A DNA stretch of 64,000 bases, from positions 1 to 64,000 of the forward strand of contig JAIXSE010000022.1 of assembly GCA_027484825.1 (NCBI GenBank), given 5' to 3'. The stretch is from Rubrivivax sp. GTDB taxonomy: Bacteria; Pseudomonadota; Gammaproteobacteria; Burkholderiales; Burkholderiaceae_C. The position numbers were made by a program, and so were the translations under genes. The notes beneath the pieces were generated by a model. The model made no database searches. It saw only the letters and a list, made by a program, of their open reading frames with translations, and was not told where the DNA came from. Shown here piece after piece: positions 1 to 16,198 of the stretch. Each line of letters begins with the position of its first letter. Positions within the stretch are counted from its first letter, which is position 1.

Positions 1-4196
<4,196 letters not shown>

Positions 4197-4212
4197 GGCG
4201 GGCCCCCGCGGC

Positions 4213-5892
4213 TCAGCGACTGAAGTGCGCTTTGGCGTCATACAGCGTCTCCAGGGTGATGAGCGGCAGTTGCCGGATGCGGGCATAGGCCTCGGTGTTG
4301 CGACGGGCCTTGGCGCGGACGAAGAAGGGGATCTTGCGCAGCTCCTGCTCGGCGTCGGCGGACCACGGCGCGTCCTGCGGCGGCACCTCGATCGGACGAT
4401 GGGCCGCAAGCGGCTCGGCGTCGATCATGGTCGGCATCGCTGCGGGCAACGCTTCATTGGAGGGCTGCATCGACAGCGGTGCCATCCGCCCATCCACCGC
4501 CTCGACCTGCGGGCCGGACGACACCGACACCGACGGTGACCGAGCGGCGTGGCCCAGGTGGGACGGCATCGCATCCGCATGGAATTCAAAGTCACCGCGG
4601 AACATGCCCAGCAGATGCTCCTCCAGGCCCATCATCAGCGGATGCACCCAGGTGTCGAACAGCACATTGGCGCCTTCAAAGCCCATCTGCGGCGCGTGGC
4701 GGGCCGGAAAGTCCTGCACATGCACTGGCGCGGAGATGACGGCGCAGGGCACCCCCAGGCGCTTGGCCATGTGGCGCTCCATCTGCGTGCCCAGCACCAG
4801 TTCCGGGGTCGCTGCGGTGATGGCCGCTTCCACTTCCAGATAGTCGTCGGTGATCAGCGCTTCCAGGCCATAGTGCGACGCGGCCGCCCGCAACTCGCGA
4901 CCGAATTCGCGGCTGTAGCTGCCCAGTCCCACCAGTTCGAAACCGAATTCTTCCGTGGCCACCCGCGCGGCGGCGATGGCGTGCGTCGCGTCGCCGAAGA
5001 TGAACACGCGCTTGCCGGTCAGGTAGTTGGAATCGACCGAACGGGCATACCAGGGCGAGCGCGAATGCTCGGTGGTCAGGGCACGCACGCGAGCGGCATG
5101 CAGGTCGTCTCCGTCCAGGCCTGCCAGGGTGCTGAGCTCACGGATGAAGTCCTGCGTGGCACGGGCCCCGATGGGGATGATGCTTGTGGACGGCTGTCCC
5201 AGCTGGCGCCGGAGCCAAGCGGCCGCCGTCTGCGCCACTTCGGGATAGAGCACCACATTGAAATCCGCATCGCCCAGCCGGGCCAGATCCGCCGGCGTGG
5301 CCTGCCACGGCGCCACCACATTGATCTCGATGCCCAGTTGCTGCAGCAGCTGCGTGATCTCCCGCAGGTCATCGCGATGGCGGAATCCCAGTGCGGTCGG
5401 GCCCAGCACATTGCAGCGCGGGACGGCCCCGCGCACACGCGGCGCCTGCGGCTTGACCACCAGGGTACGCACCAACTGATAGAAGGTCTCGGCCGCGCCC
5501 CAGTTTTCCTTGCGCTGATAGGCCGGCAGTTCGAGCGCGATCACCGGCACCGGCAGGTCCAGCGCGGCGGCCAGGCCGCCAGGATCGTCCTGGATCAGCT
5601 CGGCCGTGCAGGAGGCACCCACCAGCAGGGCCTGCGGCTGGAAGCGGTCGTAGGCCTGCTTCACCGCGTCCTTGAACAGCTGCGCGGTGTCGCCGCCCAG
5701 GTCGCGCGCCTGGAAGGTGGTGTAGGTGACCGGGGGACGCTCCGGCCGCCGCTCGATCATGGTGAAGAGCAGGTCGGCATAGGTGTCGCCCTGCGGCGCA
5801 TGCAGCACGTAGTGGACGCCGCGCAGGGCGGTGGTCACGCGCATCGCCCCCACATGCGGGGGGCCTTCGTAGGTCCAGAGCGTGAGCTGCAT
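4213..5892 (-). CDS. bchB: Light-independent protochlorophyllide reductase subunit B (BchB)
   Basis: [50 protein letters not shown]-terminal PCP-reductase-type domain. Confidence 0.96.
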   Translation of the reverse strand: MQLTLWTYEGPPHVGAMRVTTALRGVHYVLHAPQGDTYADLLFTMIERRPERPPVTYTTFQARDLGGDTAQLFKDAVKQAYDRFQPQALLVGASCTAELIQDDPGGLAAALDLPVPVIALELPAYQRKENWGAAETFYQLVRTLVVKPQAPRVRGAVPRCNVLGPTALGFRHRDDLREITQLLQQLGIEINVVAPWQATPADLARLGDADFNVVLYPEVAQTAAAWLRRQLGQPSTSIIPIGARATQDFIRELSTLAGLDGDDLHAARVRALTTEHSRSPWYARSVDSNYLTGKRVFIFGDATHAIAAARVATEEFGFELVGLGSYSREFGRELRAAASHYGLEALITDDYLEVEAAITAATPELVLGTQMERHMAKRLGVPCAVISAPVHVQDFPARHAPQMGFEGANVLFDTWVHPLMMGLEEHLLGMFRGDFEFHADAMPSHLGHAARSPSVSVSSGPQVEAVDGRMAPLSMQPSNEALPAAMPTMIDAEPLAAHRPIEVPPQDAPWSADAEQELRKIPFFVRAKARRNTEAYARIRQLPLITLETLYDAKAHFSR

Positions 5893-5901
5893 GATGGGTC
5901 C

Positions 5902-7728
<1,827 letters not shown>

Positions 7729-7748
7729 CTAGGCCTGCCCCAGAAAGA

Positions 7749-7782
7749 TGTCAATCCAGATTGACGTAATAAAAACTGGACA
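7749..7782. promoter_or_regulatory. Putative PpsR operator upstream of bchF (TGT-N12-ACG, overlapped by CGT-N12-ACA)
   Basis: TGTCAATCCAGATTGACG at 7749-7766 and CGTAATAAAAACTGGACA at 7765-7782. Confidence 0.65.
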
Positions 7783-7963
7783 TGAGGGTTGTCGCCTGAA
7801 ATACCTCTTGACGGCAAGTTCGGGGCGGCGGACATTGCACCAACGCGGTTCGCCCCCCCCACAAGGGTGCGCGGCTGTGCTGTCCACAAATAAAAACAAT
7901 CGAGTCGAAGAGAAGAGACCTCAACGGTTTGCAGTCGATTTCTGACGCTGCCCAGCGCCGCGG

Positions 7964-8995
7964 GTGGGAGCCGATACTCTCCCACCCCCCAGGGAACCTG
8001 ATGCTGCCGATCCACCCCAGAGGAGACGCGTGGTGGCTGGATGGACAACCAATCGGCAGGCCAAGCGCCCGCTGCAGCGGCGCCGTGCCGACATGGAGGC
8101 TGCGCCCGAGCGTGCAGTCAGGGGCGCAGTGGATGCGCTGACCATCAATGCGCTGCTGGCAGCGCGTGAAGAACCGCAGGACCGCCCGCCCGCCCGCGCG
8201 GCCCCGCATCTGGACGACGAGGCTGAGGATCAACTGACCCGGCTGGTCGAGGCGGAGATCATTCCCCGCCTGATGCTGCTGCACCGCGTGCCGTCCCTGG
8301 GGGCGGTCAAAGCCGCGCCGCGTTTTGTGCCCACCCATGCGCATGTGCTGCGGCTCAGTGAGCTGGCGGTGCAGGGTGATGCCGACGCCGCGCCGACCTA
8401 TGTGCGGGGGCTGGTAGCGGAGGGCGCCACGCAGGAGCAGATTTTTCTGGACCTCCTGTCGGCCAGCGCCCGCTACATGGGGCAGCTGTGGGAAGAGGAC
8501 CGCTACAGCTTTTCCGAGGTCACCATCGGCCTGTGGCGGTTGCAGCGGGTGCTGCATGACCATGCGCAGCGCGATCTGCCCCTGATCGGTGGCCCCGGCG
8601 TGGCCCGGCGCTGCCTGCTGGCGGCCGAGCCCGGCACCCAGCACACCTTCGGGCTGAGCATCGTGGCGGAATTCTTCAGCCGGGGCGGCTGGCAGGTGCA
8701 CTGTGAACCGCAGGTCAGCTGGCAGCACATGAAGCGGCAGCTTGCTTCTGAGCATTTCGACCTGCTGGGCTTGTCAATCTCGTCGAGCGAGGCGATTCCG
8801 AAGATAGCGTCTGCTATTCTTGACATCAGACGGGCATCGGCCAATGCCAAGCTGGTCGTGATGGTCGGTGGACCCATGGCCGGTGTGCTGCCGGACCTGG
8901 CGCAGCGCTGCGGCGCGGACGCCATGGCCGCGGACGCTCAGGCGGCTGTTGACCTGGCCAACGCATGGCTGGGCGCTGCCGTCAAGCACGCTTGA
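7964..8995 (+). CDS. ppaA: AerR/PpaA-type cobalamin-binding photosynthesis regulator (start uncertain; 8093 ATG also possible)
   Basis: C-terminal B12-binding-like segment PGTQHTFGLSIVAEFFSRGGWQVHCEPQ; adjacent to ppsR and divergent from bchF. Confidence 0.85.
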   Translation: MGADTLPPPREPDAADPPQRRRVVAGWTTNRQAKRPLQRRRADMEAAPERAVRGAVDALTINALLAAREEPQDRPPARAAPHLDDEAEDQLTRLVEAEIIPRLMLLHRVPSLGAVKAAPRFVPTHAHVLRLSELAVQGDADAAPTYVRGLVAEGATQEQIFLDLLSASARYMGQLWEEDRYSFSEVTIGLWRLQRVLHDHAQRDLPLIGGPGVARRCLLAAEPGTQHTFGLSIVAEFFSRGGWQVHCEPQVSWQHMKRQLASEHFDLLGLSISSSEAIPKIASAILDIRRASANAKLVVMVGGPMAGVLPDLAQRCGADAMAADAQAAVDLANAWLGAAVKHA

Positions 8996-9182
8996 CGGCA
9001 GCGGCACGTCGGTTGAGGCACAGACAAACCGTGAGAAGACACCCGCCAGCGCCTTGCAAGCAGCAGGCCCGTAGAAGGTGTCAGGCACATTGGATGCCGC
9101 GAACAGAACGGCAGATGGACGCAGGGATCAACACAGGCGGCTCGGGGCGAATCGTGCCGCAGGATTCATAACAGGGACTTTG

Positions 9183-10691
9183 ATGCAGACCCACGGTACA
9201 GCGGCCAGTCACCAGCGTTTCGAGGCGCCGGAGCGCCACTTCGCGGGGATGAGTGCCGATTTTCTGGCTCGAATCGTCGCCGCCGCGTCCGACGTGGCGC
9301 TGGTCGTGGACAGCCAGGGCGTCATCCGCGATGTCTCCCTGGGCGCCTCGGCCGCCGCCGAACTGTCCGAATTGCGGCAGTGGGTCGGTCGGCGCTGGTC
9401 CGAAACCGTGACCATCGAGAACCGCGGCAAGGTGCAGGCCATGTTGTCCGCGGGGCAAGCGGCTTCGGCGTCCAAGACCGCTGCTCTTCCCGTGATGCCG
9501 GAGCGCCAAGTCACCCACGCCCTGTCCGGCGGCATCGACCTGCCCATCAGCTACAGCATCGTCCCGCTGGACGAGCTGGGCGGCGTACTGGCCCTGGGGC
9601 GCGACCTGCGCGAAGTGGCGGCCGTGCAGCAGCGTCTGGTCGATGCACAGCAGTCGATGGAACGCGACTACCTGCGCCTGCGTCACACCGAAGCCCGCTA
9701 CCGTCTGCTGTTCGAGGCGGTCGATGAAGCGGTGCTGGTGCTGGACGCCAGCTCGCTGGTGGTGTTTGAACACAATGCGGCGGCGACGCAACTGCTGGGC
9801 GAGGTCGGCAAGCGCCTGATCGGCCGCAGCCTGCTGGACGTGCTGCAGGCAGACAGCCAGGCCGATGCCCAGGCCGCGCTGGCCCAAGCCCGCAGTGGCG
9901 GGCGCTGCGACGATCTGCCGGTGCAGCTGGCTGCCAGCGCCGGTGCGAAGGGGCCGGGGGCGACACTGCATCTGTCGGCATCGGCCTTCCGCCAGGACAG
10001 CACGACCTTGCTGCTGGCCCGTTTGTCGGCCGCTCAGCCGTCCGCATCGGCGGGCAAGGCGGCACAGGGCGATGGGGCCCCCTCCTTGCTGGATGTGGTG
10101 AACACACTGCCCGACGCCTTTGTGCTGACGGACATGCAAGGGCGCATCCTCAGCGCCAACCAGGCCTTCAGCGACATGCTGCAGTTGCCGCCCGGCGAAG
10201 CCGTGGTGGGACAGCCCCTGGACCGCTGGCTGGGTCGCACCTCGGTGGACATGAGCGTGCTGATCGGCAACCTGCGTCAGCACGGCGTGCTGCGCCTCTT
10301 CCCCACCACGCTGCGCAGCGGCTTCGGTGAGGCCAGTCCGGTGGAAGTGTCGGCGGTGGCGGTGCCCGACGGCCGTCAGGCCTGCCTGGGCTTTGCCATC
10401 CGCGACGTGGCCCGGCGGCTGCCTGCGGAGACGCGACCGACGCGGCAACTGCCCCGGTCGGTGGACCAGCTCACCGGGCTGGTGGGTCGTCTCCCGCTCA
10501 AGGACATCGTCGGCGAGACCACCGATCTCATCGAGAAACTCTGCATCGAAGCCGCCCTGGAACTGACCCGCGACCATCGCGCTTCCGCCGCGGAAATGCT
10601 GGGTCTCTCGCGTCAAAGCCTCTACGTGAAGCTGCGCCGCTACGGCATTCTGGGCGACTCGACCCAGGATGACACGATGGCGTCAGACTGA
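9183..10691 (+). CDS. ppsR: PpsR/CrtJ transcriptional repressor (PAS-PAS-HTH)
   Basis: PAS segments plus C-terminal Fis-type HTH LIEKLCIEAALELTRDHRASAAEMLGLSRQSLYVKLRRYGILGD with Cys at the HTH; start taken at ATG 9183 within ORF 9078-10691. Confidence 0.94.
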   Translation: MQTHGTAASHQRFEAPERHFAGMSADFLARIVAAASDVALVVDSQGVIRDVSLGASAAAELSELRQWVGRRWSETVTIENRGKVQAMLSAGQAASASKTAALPVMPERQVTHALSGGIDLPISYSIVPLDELGGVLALGRDLREVAAVQQRLVDAQQSMERDYLRLRHTEARYRLLFEAVDEAVLVLDASSLVVFEHNAAATQLLGEVGKRLIGRSLLDVLQADSQADAQAALAQARSGGRCDDLPVQLAASAGAKGPGATLHLSASAFRQDSTTLLLARLSAAQPSASAGKAAQGDGAPSLLDVVNTLPDAFVLTDMQGRILSANQAFSDMLQLPPGEAVVGQPLDRWLGRTSVDMSVLIGNLRQHGVLRLFPTTLRSGFGEASPVEVSAVAVPDGRQACLGFAIRDVARRLPAETRPTRQLPRSVDQLTGLVGRLPLKDIVGETTDLIEKLCIEAALELTRDHRASAAEMLGLSRQSLYVKLRRYGILGDSTQDDTMASD

Positions 10692-10701
10692 CGCCCGTCG
10701 G

Positions 10702-10746
10702 TGTCACCTTGGTGATGACACTGCTCAATGTAAATCTATATTGACA
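10702..10746. promoter_or_regulatory. Putative tandem PpsR operator upstream of bchG
   Basis: TGTAAATCTATATTGACA (TGT-N12-ACA, 10729-10746) preceded by TGT-N13-ACA (10702-10720) with 8 bp between; TTGACA at 10741-10746 could also be a -35. Confidence 0.7.
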
Positions 10747-10775
10747 ACCCGCTGCATCGGCCCAGAATAGGCCGC

Positions 10776-11654
10776 ATGCAGCGCCCCGCCCTGTCGGCCA
10801 TTGCCGAACTGCTCAAGCCCATCACCTGGTTCCCTCCCATGTGGGCTTTTGCCTGCGGGGTGGTGGCCTCGGGCCTGACCGTTGATGGCCGCTGGCCGGT
10901 CATCGTGGCCGGCGTCCTGCTGGCCGGGCCCTTTGTCTGCGCGACCAGCCAGGCGGTCAACGACTGGTTCGACCGCGAGGTCGACGCCATCAACGAACCG
11001 CAACGCCCGATTCCGTCCGGCCGCATGCCGGGCCACTGGGGCTTGTACATCGCGGTGTTGTGGACGCTGCTGTCGCTGCTGCTGGCCTGGCAGATCGGCG
11101 TGGTGGGTTTCTTCGCCGCCGCCTTCGGTCTGCTGCTGGCCTGGGCCTACAGCGCGCCGCCGCTGCGACTCAAGCGCAATGGCTGGTGGGGCAATGCGGC
11201 CTGCGGCCTCTGCTACGAAGGGCTGGCCTGGATCACCGGCGCGGCCGTGATGGCGATGGGGCAGTGGCCGGATGGCCGCTCGCTGTCGCTGGCGCTGCTC
11301 TACAGCCTCGGTGCCCACGGCATCATGACGCTGAACGACTTCAAGTCCATCCCGGGTGACCGGCAGATGGGCATCCGGTCCCTGCCGGTCATGCTGGGCG
11401 CCCCGCGTGCGGCGCAGGTGGCGTGCGCCGTGATGGCGCTGCCGCAGTTCGTCGTCATCGGGCTGCTCGGCCTGTGGGGGCAGACCGGCCATGCGCTGGC
11501 CGTCACCCTGCTGCTGGTGGCGCAAGCCGTGCTGATGCGCCGCTTCCTGGCGGAGCCCCTGTCGCGCGCCCGCTGGTACAGCGGCTTCGGCGTGCCGCTG
11601 TATGTGGCCGGCATGCTGGTCAGTGCCTTTGCCTTGCGAGGGGTGGTGACATGA
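10776..11654 (+). CDS. bchG: Bacteriochlorophyll synthase BchG (UbiA family prenyltransferase)
   Basis: NDWFDREVDAINEPQRPIPSGRMPG and GIMTLNDFKSIPGDRQMGIRSLPVMLG motifs. Confidence 0.96.
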   Translation: MQRPALSAIAELLKPITWFPPMWAFACGVVASGLTVDGRWPVIVAGVLLAGPFVCATSQAVNDWFDREVDAINEPQRPIPSGRMPGHWGLYIAVLWTLLSLLLAWQIGVVGFFAAAFGLLLAWAYSAPPLRLKRNGWWGNAACGLCYEGLAWITGAAVMAMGQWPDGRSLSLALLYSLGAHGIMTLNDFKSIPGDRQMGIRSLPVMLGAPRAAQVACAVMALPQFVVIGLLGLWGQTGHALAVTLLLVAQAVLMRRFLAEPLSRARWYSGFGVPLYVAGMLVSAFALRGVVT

Positions 11655-12979
11655 ACAACAACGGCTTCATGGGGTGGTCCGGCGTGCTGCGCCTGGGCCT
11701 GGTGCAGTCGGCGCTGGGCGCCATCGTGGTGCTGACCACCTCCACCCTCAATCGCGTGATGGTGGTGGAGATGGCCTTGCCGGCGCTGCTGCCCGGCCTG
11801 TTGCTGGGCTGGCACTACGTTGTGCAGGTGGCCCGGCCGCGCATGGGCCACGGCGCGGACCAGGGACGGCGCTGCACGCCCTGGATCCTGGGCGGCATGG
11901 TGACCCTGGCCGCGGGCGGATGGCTGGCGGCGCTGGCGACGGTGCTGATGGGGCCGCACCTGGCGGTCGGCCTGATGCTGGCGGTGCTGGCGTACGGACT
12001 GATCGGGCTGGGCGTGGCGGCCAGCGGCACCTCGCTGTTGACGCTGCTGGCCAAGCGGGTGGCCCCGGAGCGCCGCGCGGCGGCAGCCACGACGGTGTGG
12101 ATGCTGATGATCGTCGGCTTCGTGATCACGGCCGGTGTGTCCGGCCGTTTGCTCGATCCCTTCACGCCGCAGCGTCTGCTGATGGTGGCCGCCGGTGTGG
12201 CAATGACCGCCGTGCTGGTGGCGGCCCTGGCGCTGTTCCGCCTGGAGGGCCGAGACCGCCCGGGCCTGCCGCAGACACCAACGATCCCGGTGCCGTTTGC
12301 CCAGGCGTTGCGGGACACCTGGGCCGAGCCACGCGCCCGTCGCTTCACCATCTTCGTCTTTGTCTCCATGCTGGCCTACAGCATGCAGGACCTCATCCTG
12401 GAGCCCTTTGCCGGCCTGGTGTTTGGCCTGACGCCCGGCGCCACGACGCAGCTCTCCGGCACCCAGCACGGCGGGGCCCTGGTCGGCATGCTGCTGGCGG
12501 CCGGGGCGGGCAGCCGCTGGGCCGGGGGACGTTGGGGCAGCCTGCGGCAATGGACGGTCTGGGGCTGCGTGGCCTCGGGCCTGGCACTGGCGGGGCTGGT
12601 GTGCGCAGCCTGGCGCGGACCGGGATGGCCGCTCGCGGCCAATGTCTTTGCGCTGGGCGCCTGTACTGGTGCGTTTTCGATCGCGGCCATCGGCTCGATG
12701 ATGGGCTTGGCCGGCGCGCAAGGGCCCGGGCAGGAAGGCGTGCGCATGGGGCTGTGGGGTGCGGCCCAGGCGCAGGCCTTTGCACTCGGGGGCCTCGTGG
12801 GCACCGCAGCCAGTGATCTGGCGCGCTGGTGGCTCACCGCCAACGGCCCGTCCTACGGCCTGGTCTTCCTGGCCAATGCGCTGCTCTTCCTGGTGGCGGC
12901 CTGGCTGGCCGCACGGGTGGAGCCCCGTCCTGTGGCGGCGCCTCAGGTCTTCATCCGACCCCTTCGGAGAGCCTCATGA
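11651..12979 (+). CDS. PucC/LhaA-family (BCD-type MFS) light-harvesting assembly protein
   Basis: Multi-TM; LRLGLVQSALGAIVVLTTSTLNRVMVVEMALPALLPGLLLGWHY is typical of this family; ATGA overlap with bchG and position before bchP. Confidence 0.9.
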   Translation: MNNNGFMGWSGVLRLGLVQSALGAIVVLTTSTLNRVMVVEMALPALLPGLLLGWHYVVQVARPRMGHGADQGRRCTPWILGGMVTLAAGGWLAALATVLMGPHLAVGLMLAVLAYGLIGLGVAASGTSLLTLLAKRVAPERRAAAATTVWMLMIVGFVITAGVSGRLLDPFTPQRLLMVAAGVAMTAVLVAALALFRLEGRDRPGLPQTPTIPVPFAQALRDTWAEPRARRFTIFVFVSMLAYSMQDLILEPFAGLVFGLTPGATTQLSGTQHGGALVGMLLAAGAGSRWAGGRWGSLRQWTVWGCVASGLALAGLVCAAWRGPGWPLAANVFALGACTGAFSIAAIGSMMGLAGAQGPGQEGVRMGLWGAAQAQAFALGGLVGTAASDLARWWLTANGPSYGLVFLANALLFLVAAWLAARVEPRPVAAPQVFIRPLRRAS

Positions 12980-14169
12980 ACGACGCCTCAGCTTCAGACC
13001 TGGATGCGGTCATCGTCGGCGGCGGGCCGGCTGGCGCCACGGCGGCGGACGACCTGGCCCGTCAGGGGCTGCGGGTGCTGCTGCTGGACCGCGCCGGACG
13101 CATCAAGCCGTGCGGCGGTGCGATTCCGCCGCGGCTCATCCAGGACTTCGCCATTCCAGAGGACCTGCTGGTGGCCCGGGCCACGGCAGCCCGCATGGTT
13201 TCGCCCCAGTCGGTGCAGGTGGACATTCCCATCGAAGGCGGCTTTGTCGGCATGGTGGACCGGGAGCAGTTCGACGAATGGCTGCGGGCCCGCGCCGCGT
13301 CCCATGGGGCGCAGCGTCAAGTCGGCCAGTTCGACCGCATCAGCCGGGATGCCGACGGCGTGTGCGTCGTTCACTTCCAGACCGAGCAGGGGCCGCAGCA
13401 GGTGCGCACCCGCACGGTCATCGGCGCCGACGGCGCACGGTCCAAGGTGGCCCAGCAGGAGGTGCCGGGGGCCGACCGTGGACGGTTTGTGTTTGCTTAT
13501 CACGAGATCATCGCCGTGCCGGACGAACGGCCGGCCGGTTATGCGCCGGGTCGCTGCGAGGTGCACTACCGCGGCGGCGTCTCCCCCGATTTCTATGGCT
13601 GGGTCTTTCCCCACGGTCCCAGCGTCAGCGTGGGCACCGGCAGCGCGGACAAAGGCTTTTCGCTGCGCCGCGGCGTGATGCAGCTGCGGGAGACGGCCGG
13701 CCTGACCCATGCCCGCACGCTGCGCCGGGAAGGCGCACCGATTCCGATGAAGCCGCTGCCCCGCTGGGACAACGGCCGCGACGTGGTCCTGGCCGGTGAT
13801 GCGGCCGGCGTGGTGGCACCGGCCTCGGGCGAGGGCATCTACTACGCGATGCTGGGCGGCCGGCTGGCCGCCGATGCAGTGGCGCAGCGCCTGCGCACGG
13901 GGCAGGGCCGCGCACTGGCCACGGCACGCCGACGTTTCATGCGCGAGCATGGCCGCGTCTTCTGGGTGCTGGGCCTGATGCAGCACTTCTGGTACAGCAG
14001 CGACAAACGCCGCGAACGCTTTGTGAGCATCTGCCGGGATCGCGATGTCCAGCAATTGACCTTCGATGCTTACATGCACAAGCGCCTGGTGCGGGCACGG
14101 CCCATGGCTCATGTGCGCATCTTCCTCAAGGACGTGGCCCATCTGCTGGGACTGGCCCGTGTGTCATGA
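12976..14169 (+). CDS. bchP: Geranylgeranyl reductase BchP
   Basis: FAD motif DAVIVGGGPAGATAADDLARQGLRVLLLDRAGRIKPCGGAIPPRLI; ATGA-type junction with upstream gene. Confidence 0.95.
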   Translation: MNDASASDLDAVIVGGGPAGATAADDLARQGLRVLLLDRAGRIKPCGGAIPPRLIQDFAIPEDLLVARATAARMVSPQSVQVDIPIEGGFVGMVDREQFDEWLRARAASHGAQRQVGQFDRISRDADGVCVVHFQTEQGPQQVRTRTVIGADGARSKVAQQEVPGADRGRFVFAYHEIIAVPDERPAGYAPGRCEVHYRGGVSPDFYGWVFPHGPSVSVGTGSADKGFSLRRGVMQLRETAGLTHARTLRREGAPIPMKPLPRWDNGRDVVLAGDAAGVVAPASGEGIYYAMLGGRLAADAVAQRLRTGQGRALATARRRFMREHGRVFWVLGLMQHFWYSSDKRRERFVSICRDRDVQQLTFDAYMHKRLVRARPMAHVRIFLKDVAHLLGLARVS

Positions 14170-14489
14170 GCGGTCTGCCCGATTGGCATACGCTGTCCAC
14201 CTGGACCGACATGCCGCTGCTGCTGCGCCTGTGCGAGCTGGTGCTGGCCGTAAGCCTGATCGAACTGCTCTGGTTTATGACCCGCAGACCGGCAGGGCCA
14301 CCCGGGCTGGTGCCCAATCTGCTGGCCGGTCTGAGCCTGGTCCTGGCCTTGCGGCTGGGTCTGGGGGGTGCCGGCGTGCTCTGGGTGGCGGCCTGTCTGG
14401 CGGCCGCCGGAGTCAGTCACGTGTTCGACCTTCGGGCCCGCTGGCGCCGACCGGTCGCTTCTTCCTCCTTGCGTCGCCAGCGATCATGA
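14166..14489 (+). CDS. Small multi-TM protein of unknown function coupled to bchP
   Basis: 107 aa, hydrophobic segments, ATGA overlap with bchP stop. Confidence 0.7.
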   Translation: MSGLPDWHTLSTWTDMPLLLRLCELVLAVSLIELLWFMTRRPAGPPGLVPNLLAGLSLVLALRLGLGGAGVLWVAACLAAAGVSHVFDLRARWRRPVASSSLRRQRS

Positions 14490-14501
14490 AAGGCTCACAC
14501 C

Positions 14502-14804
14502 ATGAACAGCCGTCGCCAGTTCATCCGTCTTGTTCCCCTGGCCGGAGCAGGTCTCCTGGTCGGTCCGGCCTGGTCGCAGACCATGGTCGACGAGAAGGAT
14601 CCAACGGCCGTTTCTCTCGGCTACCACGCCGATGCGTCCAAGATCGACAAGGCCAAGCAGCCCAAGTACGTGGCCGGATCGGCCTGCGGCAACTGCTCGC
14701 TCTATCAGGGCAAGGCCGGTGCGGCGTCCGGGCCGTGTCCGATCTTTGCGGGCAAGCAGGTCTCGGCCAAGGGCTGGTGCTCGGCCTATGTGAAGAAGGC
14801 CTGA
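14502..14804 (+). CDS. hip: High-potential iron-sulfur protein (HiPIP)
   Basis: Tat-like leader MNSRRQFIRL and CGNC...CP...GWC Cys arrangement (SACGNCSLYQGKAGAASGPCPIFAGKQVSAKGWCSAY). Confidence 0.93.
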   Translation: MNSRRQFIRLVPLAGAGLLVGPAWSQTMVDEKDPTAVSLGYHADASKIDKAKQPKYVAGSACGNCSLYQGKAGAASGPCPIFAGKQVSAKGWCSAYVKKA

Positions 14805-14815
14805 ATGAACACAGC

Positions 14816-14845
14816 CAGCTTGAACAAGGTCAGCTTGAACAAGGA
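14816..14845 (+). repeat. 15-bp tandem direct repeat (2 copies) between hip and DUF3422 gene
   Basis: CAGCTTGAACAAGGT CAGCTTGAACAAGGA. Confidence 0.9.
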
Positions 14846-14889
14846 CTGACCCAACGCGGCTTGTGCCGCGACACGGCGGGGGCCGCCTC

Positions 14890-16197
14890 ATGAGGCTGCT
14901 GCCCGCCGACCTCCCGGAGCGCGCTGCGCTCGCGATGGAGATCCACGCCCGCCCACCGGAGCCCTTGGCGCCACCGGGGCGGGCGAGTTACATCGCCGTG
15001 CTGGTGGATGCCGATGAGCGGGAGCGCGAGCTGGCCCACCTGTCGCGCCTGTGCCGCCAGCACGCGCAAATGGGGCCCGGTGCCGATGCGGTGCACTGGA
15101 GCGGCACCATCGGCACCTTGCGGCTGAAGTGGGAACGTCACGGCGAGTTCTCCAGCTACACGCTGCTGACGCCCTCGGCGGGGCCGGTGCCGTTTGCGGA
15201 GACGGCCGCAGCCGAACTGCCTGCGGGCTGGCTGGCCGGGGTGCCGGGGCTGACCGTGTATGCCGGCCATGCCGAACTGCTGTCTCCCGCCGAAGGCCAG
15301 GAACTGGGCGAGCTGCTGCGCCAGAGCTTTGGCGACCGGACGGTGGTGGGCAGCGCGCTGGGGGACGGCGCCGGCCTGGTCTATTCCGATTTCCTCATCC
15401 ACGGCGACGGCTTCGGGCGGCTGCTGCTGATCGACCAGGGCTTCACGCCGCTGGTGGCCGGCCGCATGCTGCAGCGCCTGTTCGAGATCGAGGCCTATCG
15501 CATGATGGCCCTGCTGGCCTTCCCAGTGGCGCGCCGCTTGTCCCCGCGCCTGTTGGCGATCGAGCGGGCCTTGGCCTCCCTGGCCGACAGCATCGCTGCC
15601 GGCAATGCCCGCGAAACCGGCCGCGACGAAAACCTTCTGCAGGAGTTGACCCGCCTGGCCGCCGAAATCGAAAGTGGCCTGGCCGCGAGTCAATTCCGCT
15701 TCGCCGCCTGCCGCGCCTATGCCGAGCTGGTGCGCACCCGCATCGATGAGCTCAGGGAGCGGCGCCTGACCGGCCTGCAGACCCTGGACGAATTCATGAG
15801 CCGCCGTTTCGCGCCGGCGGTGGCGACCTGTGCGACGGTCTCGCGGCGCATGCACGACCTCTCCGAGCGGGTGGCGCAGGCCAGCCATCTGCTGTCCACC
15901 CGCGTCGACATCGTGCGGGAACAGCAGAACCTGGCCCTGTTGGCCTCCATGGACCGCCGGGCCAAGCTGCAGCTGCGTCTGCAGCAGACGGTGGAAGGAC
16001 TCTCCATCGCGGCCATCGTGTATTACATGGCCGGAGTGATGGGCTATCTGGCCAAGGGCGGGCGTTCGCTCGGCCTCAGGCTGGATGTGGATCTGGTGGT
16101 CGGACTGAGCGTGCCGCTGCTGGCGCTGCTGGTGTTCCATGCGGTGCGCCGCGCCCGTCGCCATGCCAGCGAGCGGGACCTGAAGGAAGGGCCTTGA
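14890..16197 (+). CDS. DUF3422-type membrane protein
   Basis: MRLLPADLPERAALAMEIHARPPEPLAPPGRASYIAVLVD... with C-terminal two-TM segment; start chosen at ATG 14890. Confidence 0.8.
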   Translation: MRLLPADLPERAALAMEIHARPPEPLAPPGRASYIAVLVDADERERELAHLSRLCRQHAQMGPGADAVHWSGTIGTLRLKWERHGEFSSYTLLTPSAGPVPFAETAAAELPAGWLAGVPGLTVYAGHAELLSPAEGQELGELLRQSFGDRTVVGSALGDGAGLVYSDFLIHGDGFGRLLLIDQGFTPLVAGRMLQRLFEIEAYRMMALLAFPVARRLSPRLLAIERALASLADSIAAGNARETGRDENLLQELTRLAAEIESGLAASQFRFAACRAYAELVRTRIDELRERRLTGLQTLDEFMSRRFAPAVATCATVSRRMHDLSERVAQASHLLSTRVDIVREQQNLALLASMDRRAKLQLRLQQTVEGLSIAAIVYYMAGVMGYLAKGGRSLGLRLDVDLVVGLSVPLLALLVFHAVRRARRHASERDLKEGP

Positions 16198-16198
16198 G

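Noticed and set aside
9081-10616. 511-aa minus-strand ORF opposite ppsR
   Set aside because: Antisense shadow of PpsR, no recognisable motifs.
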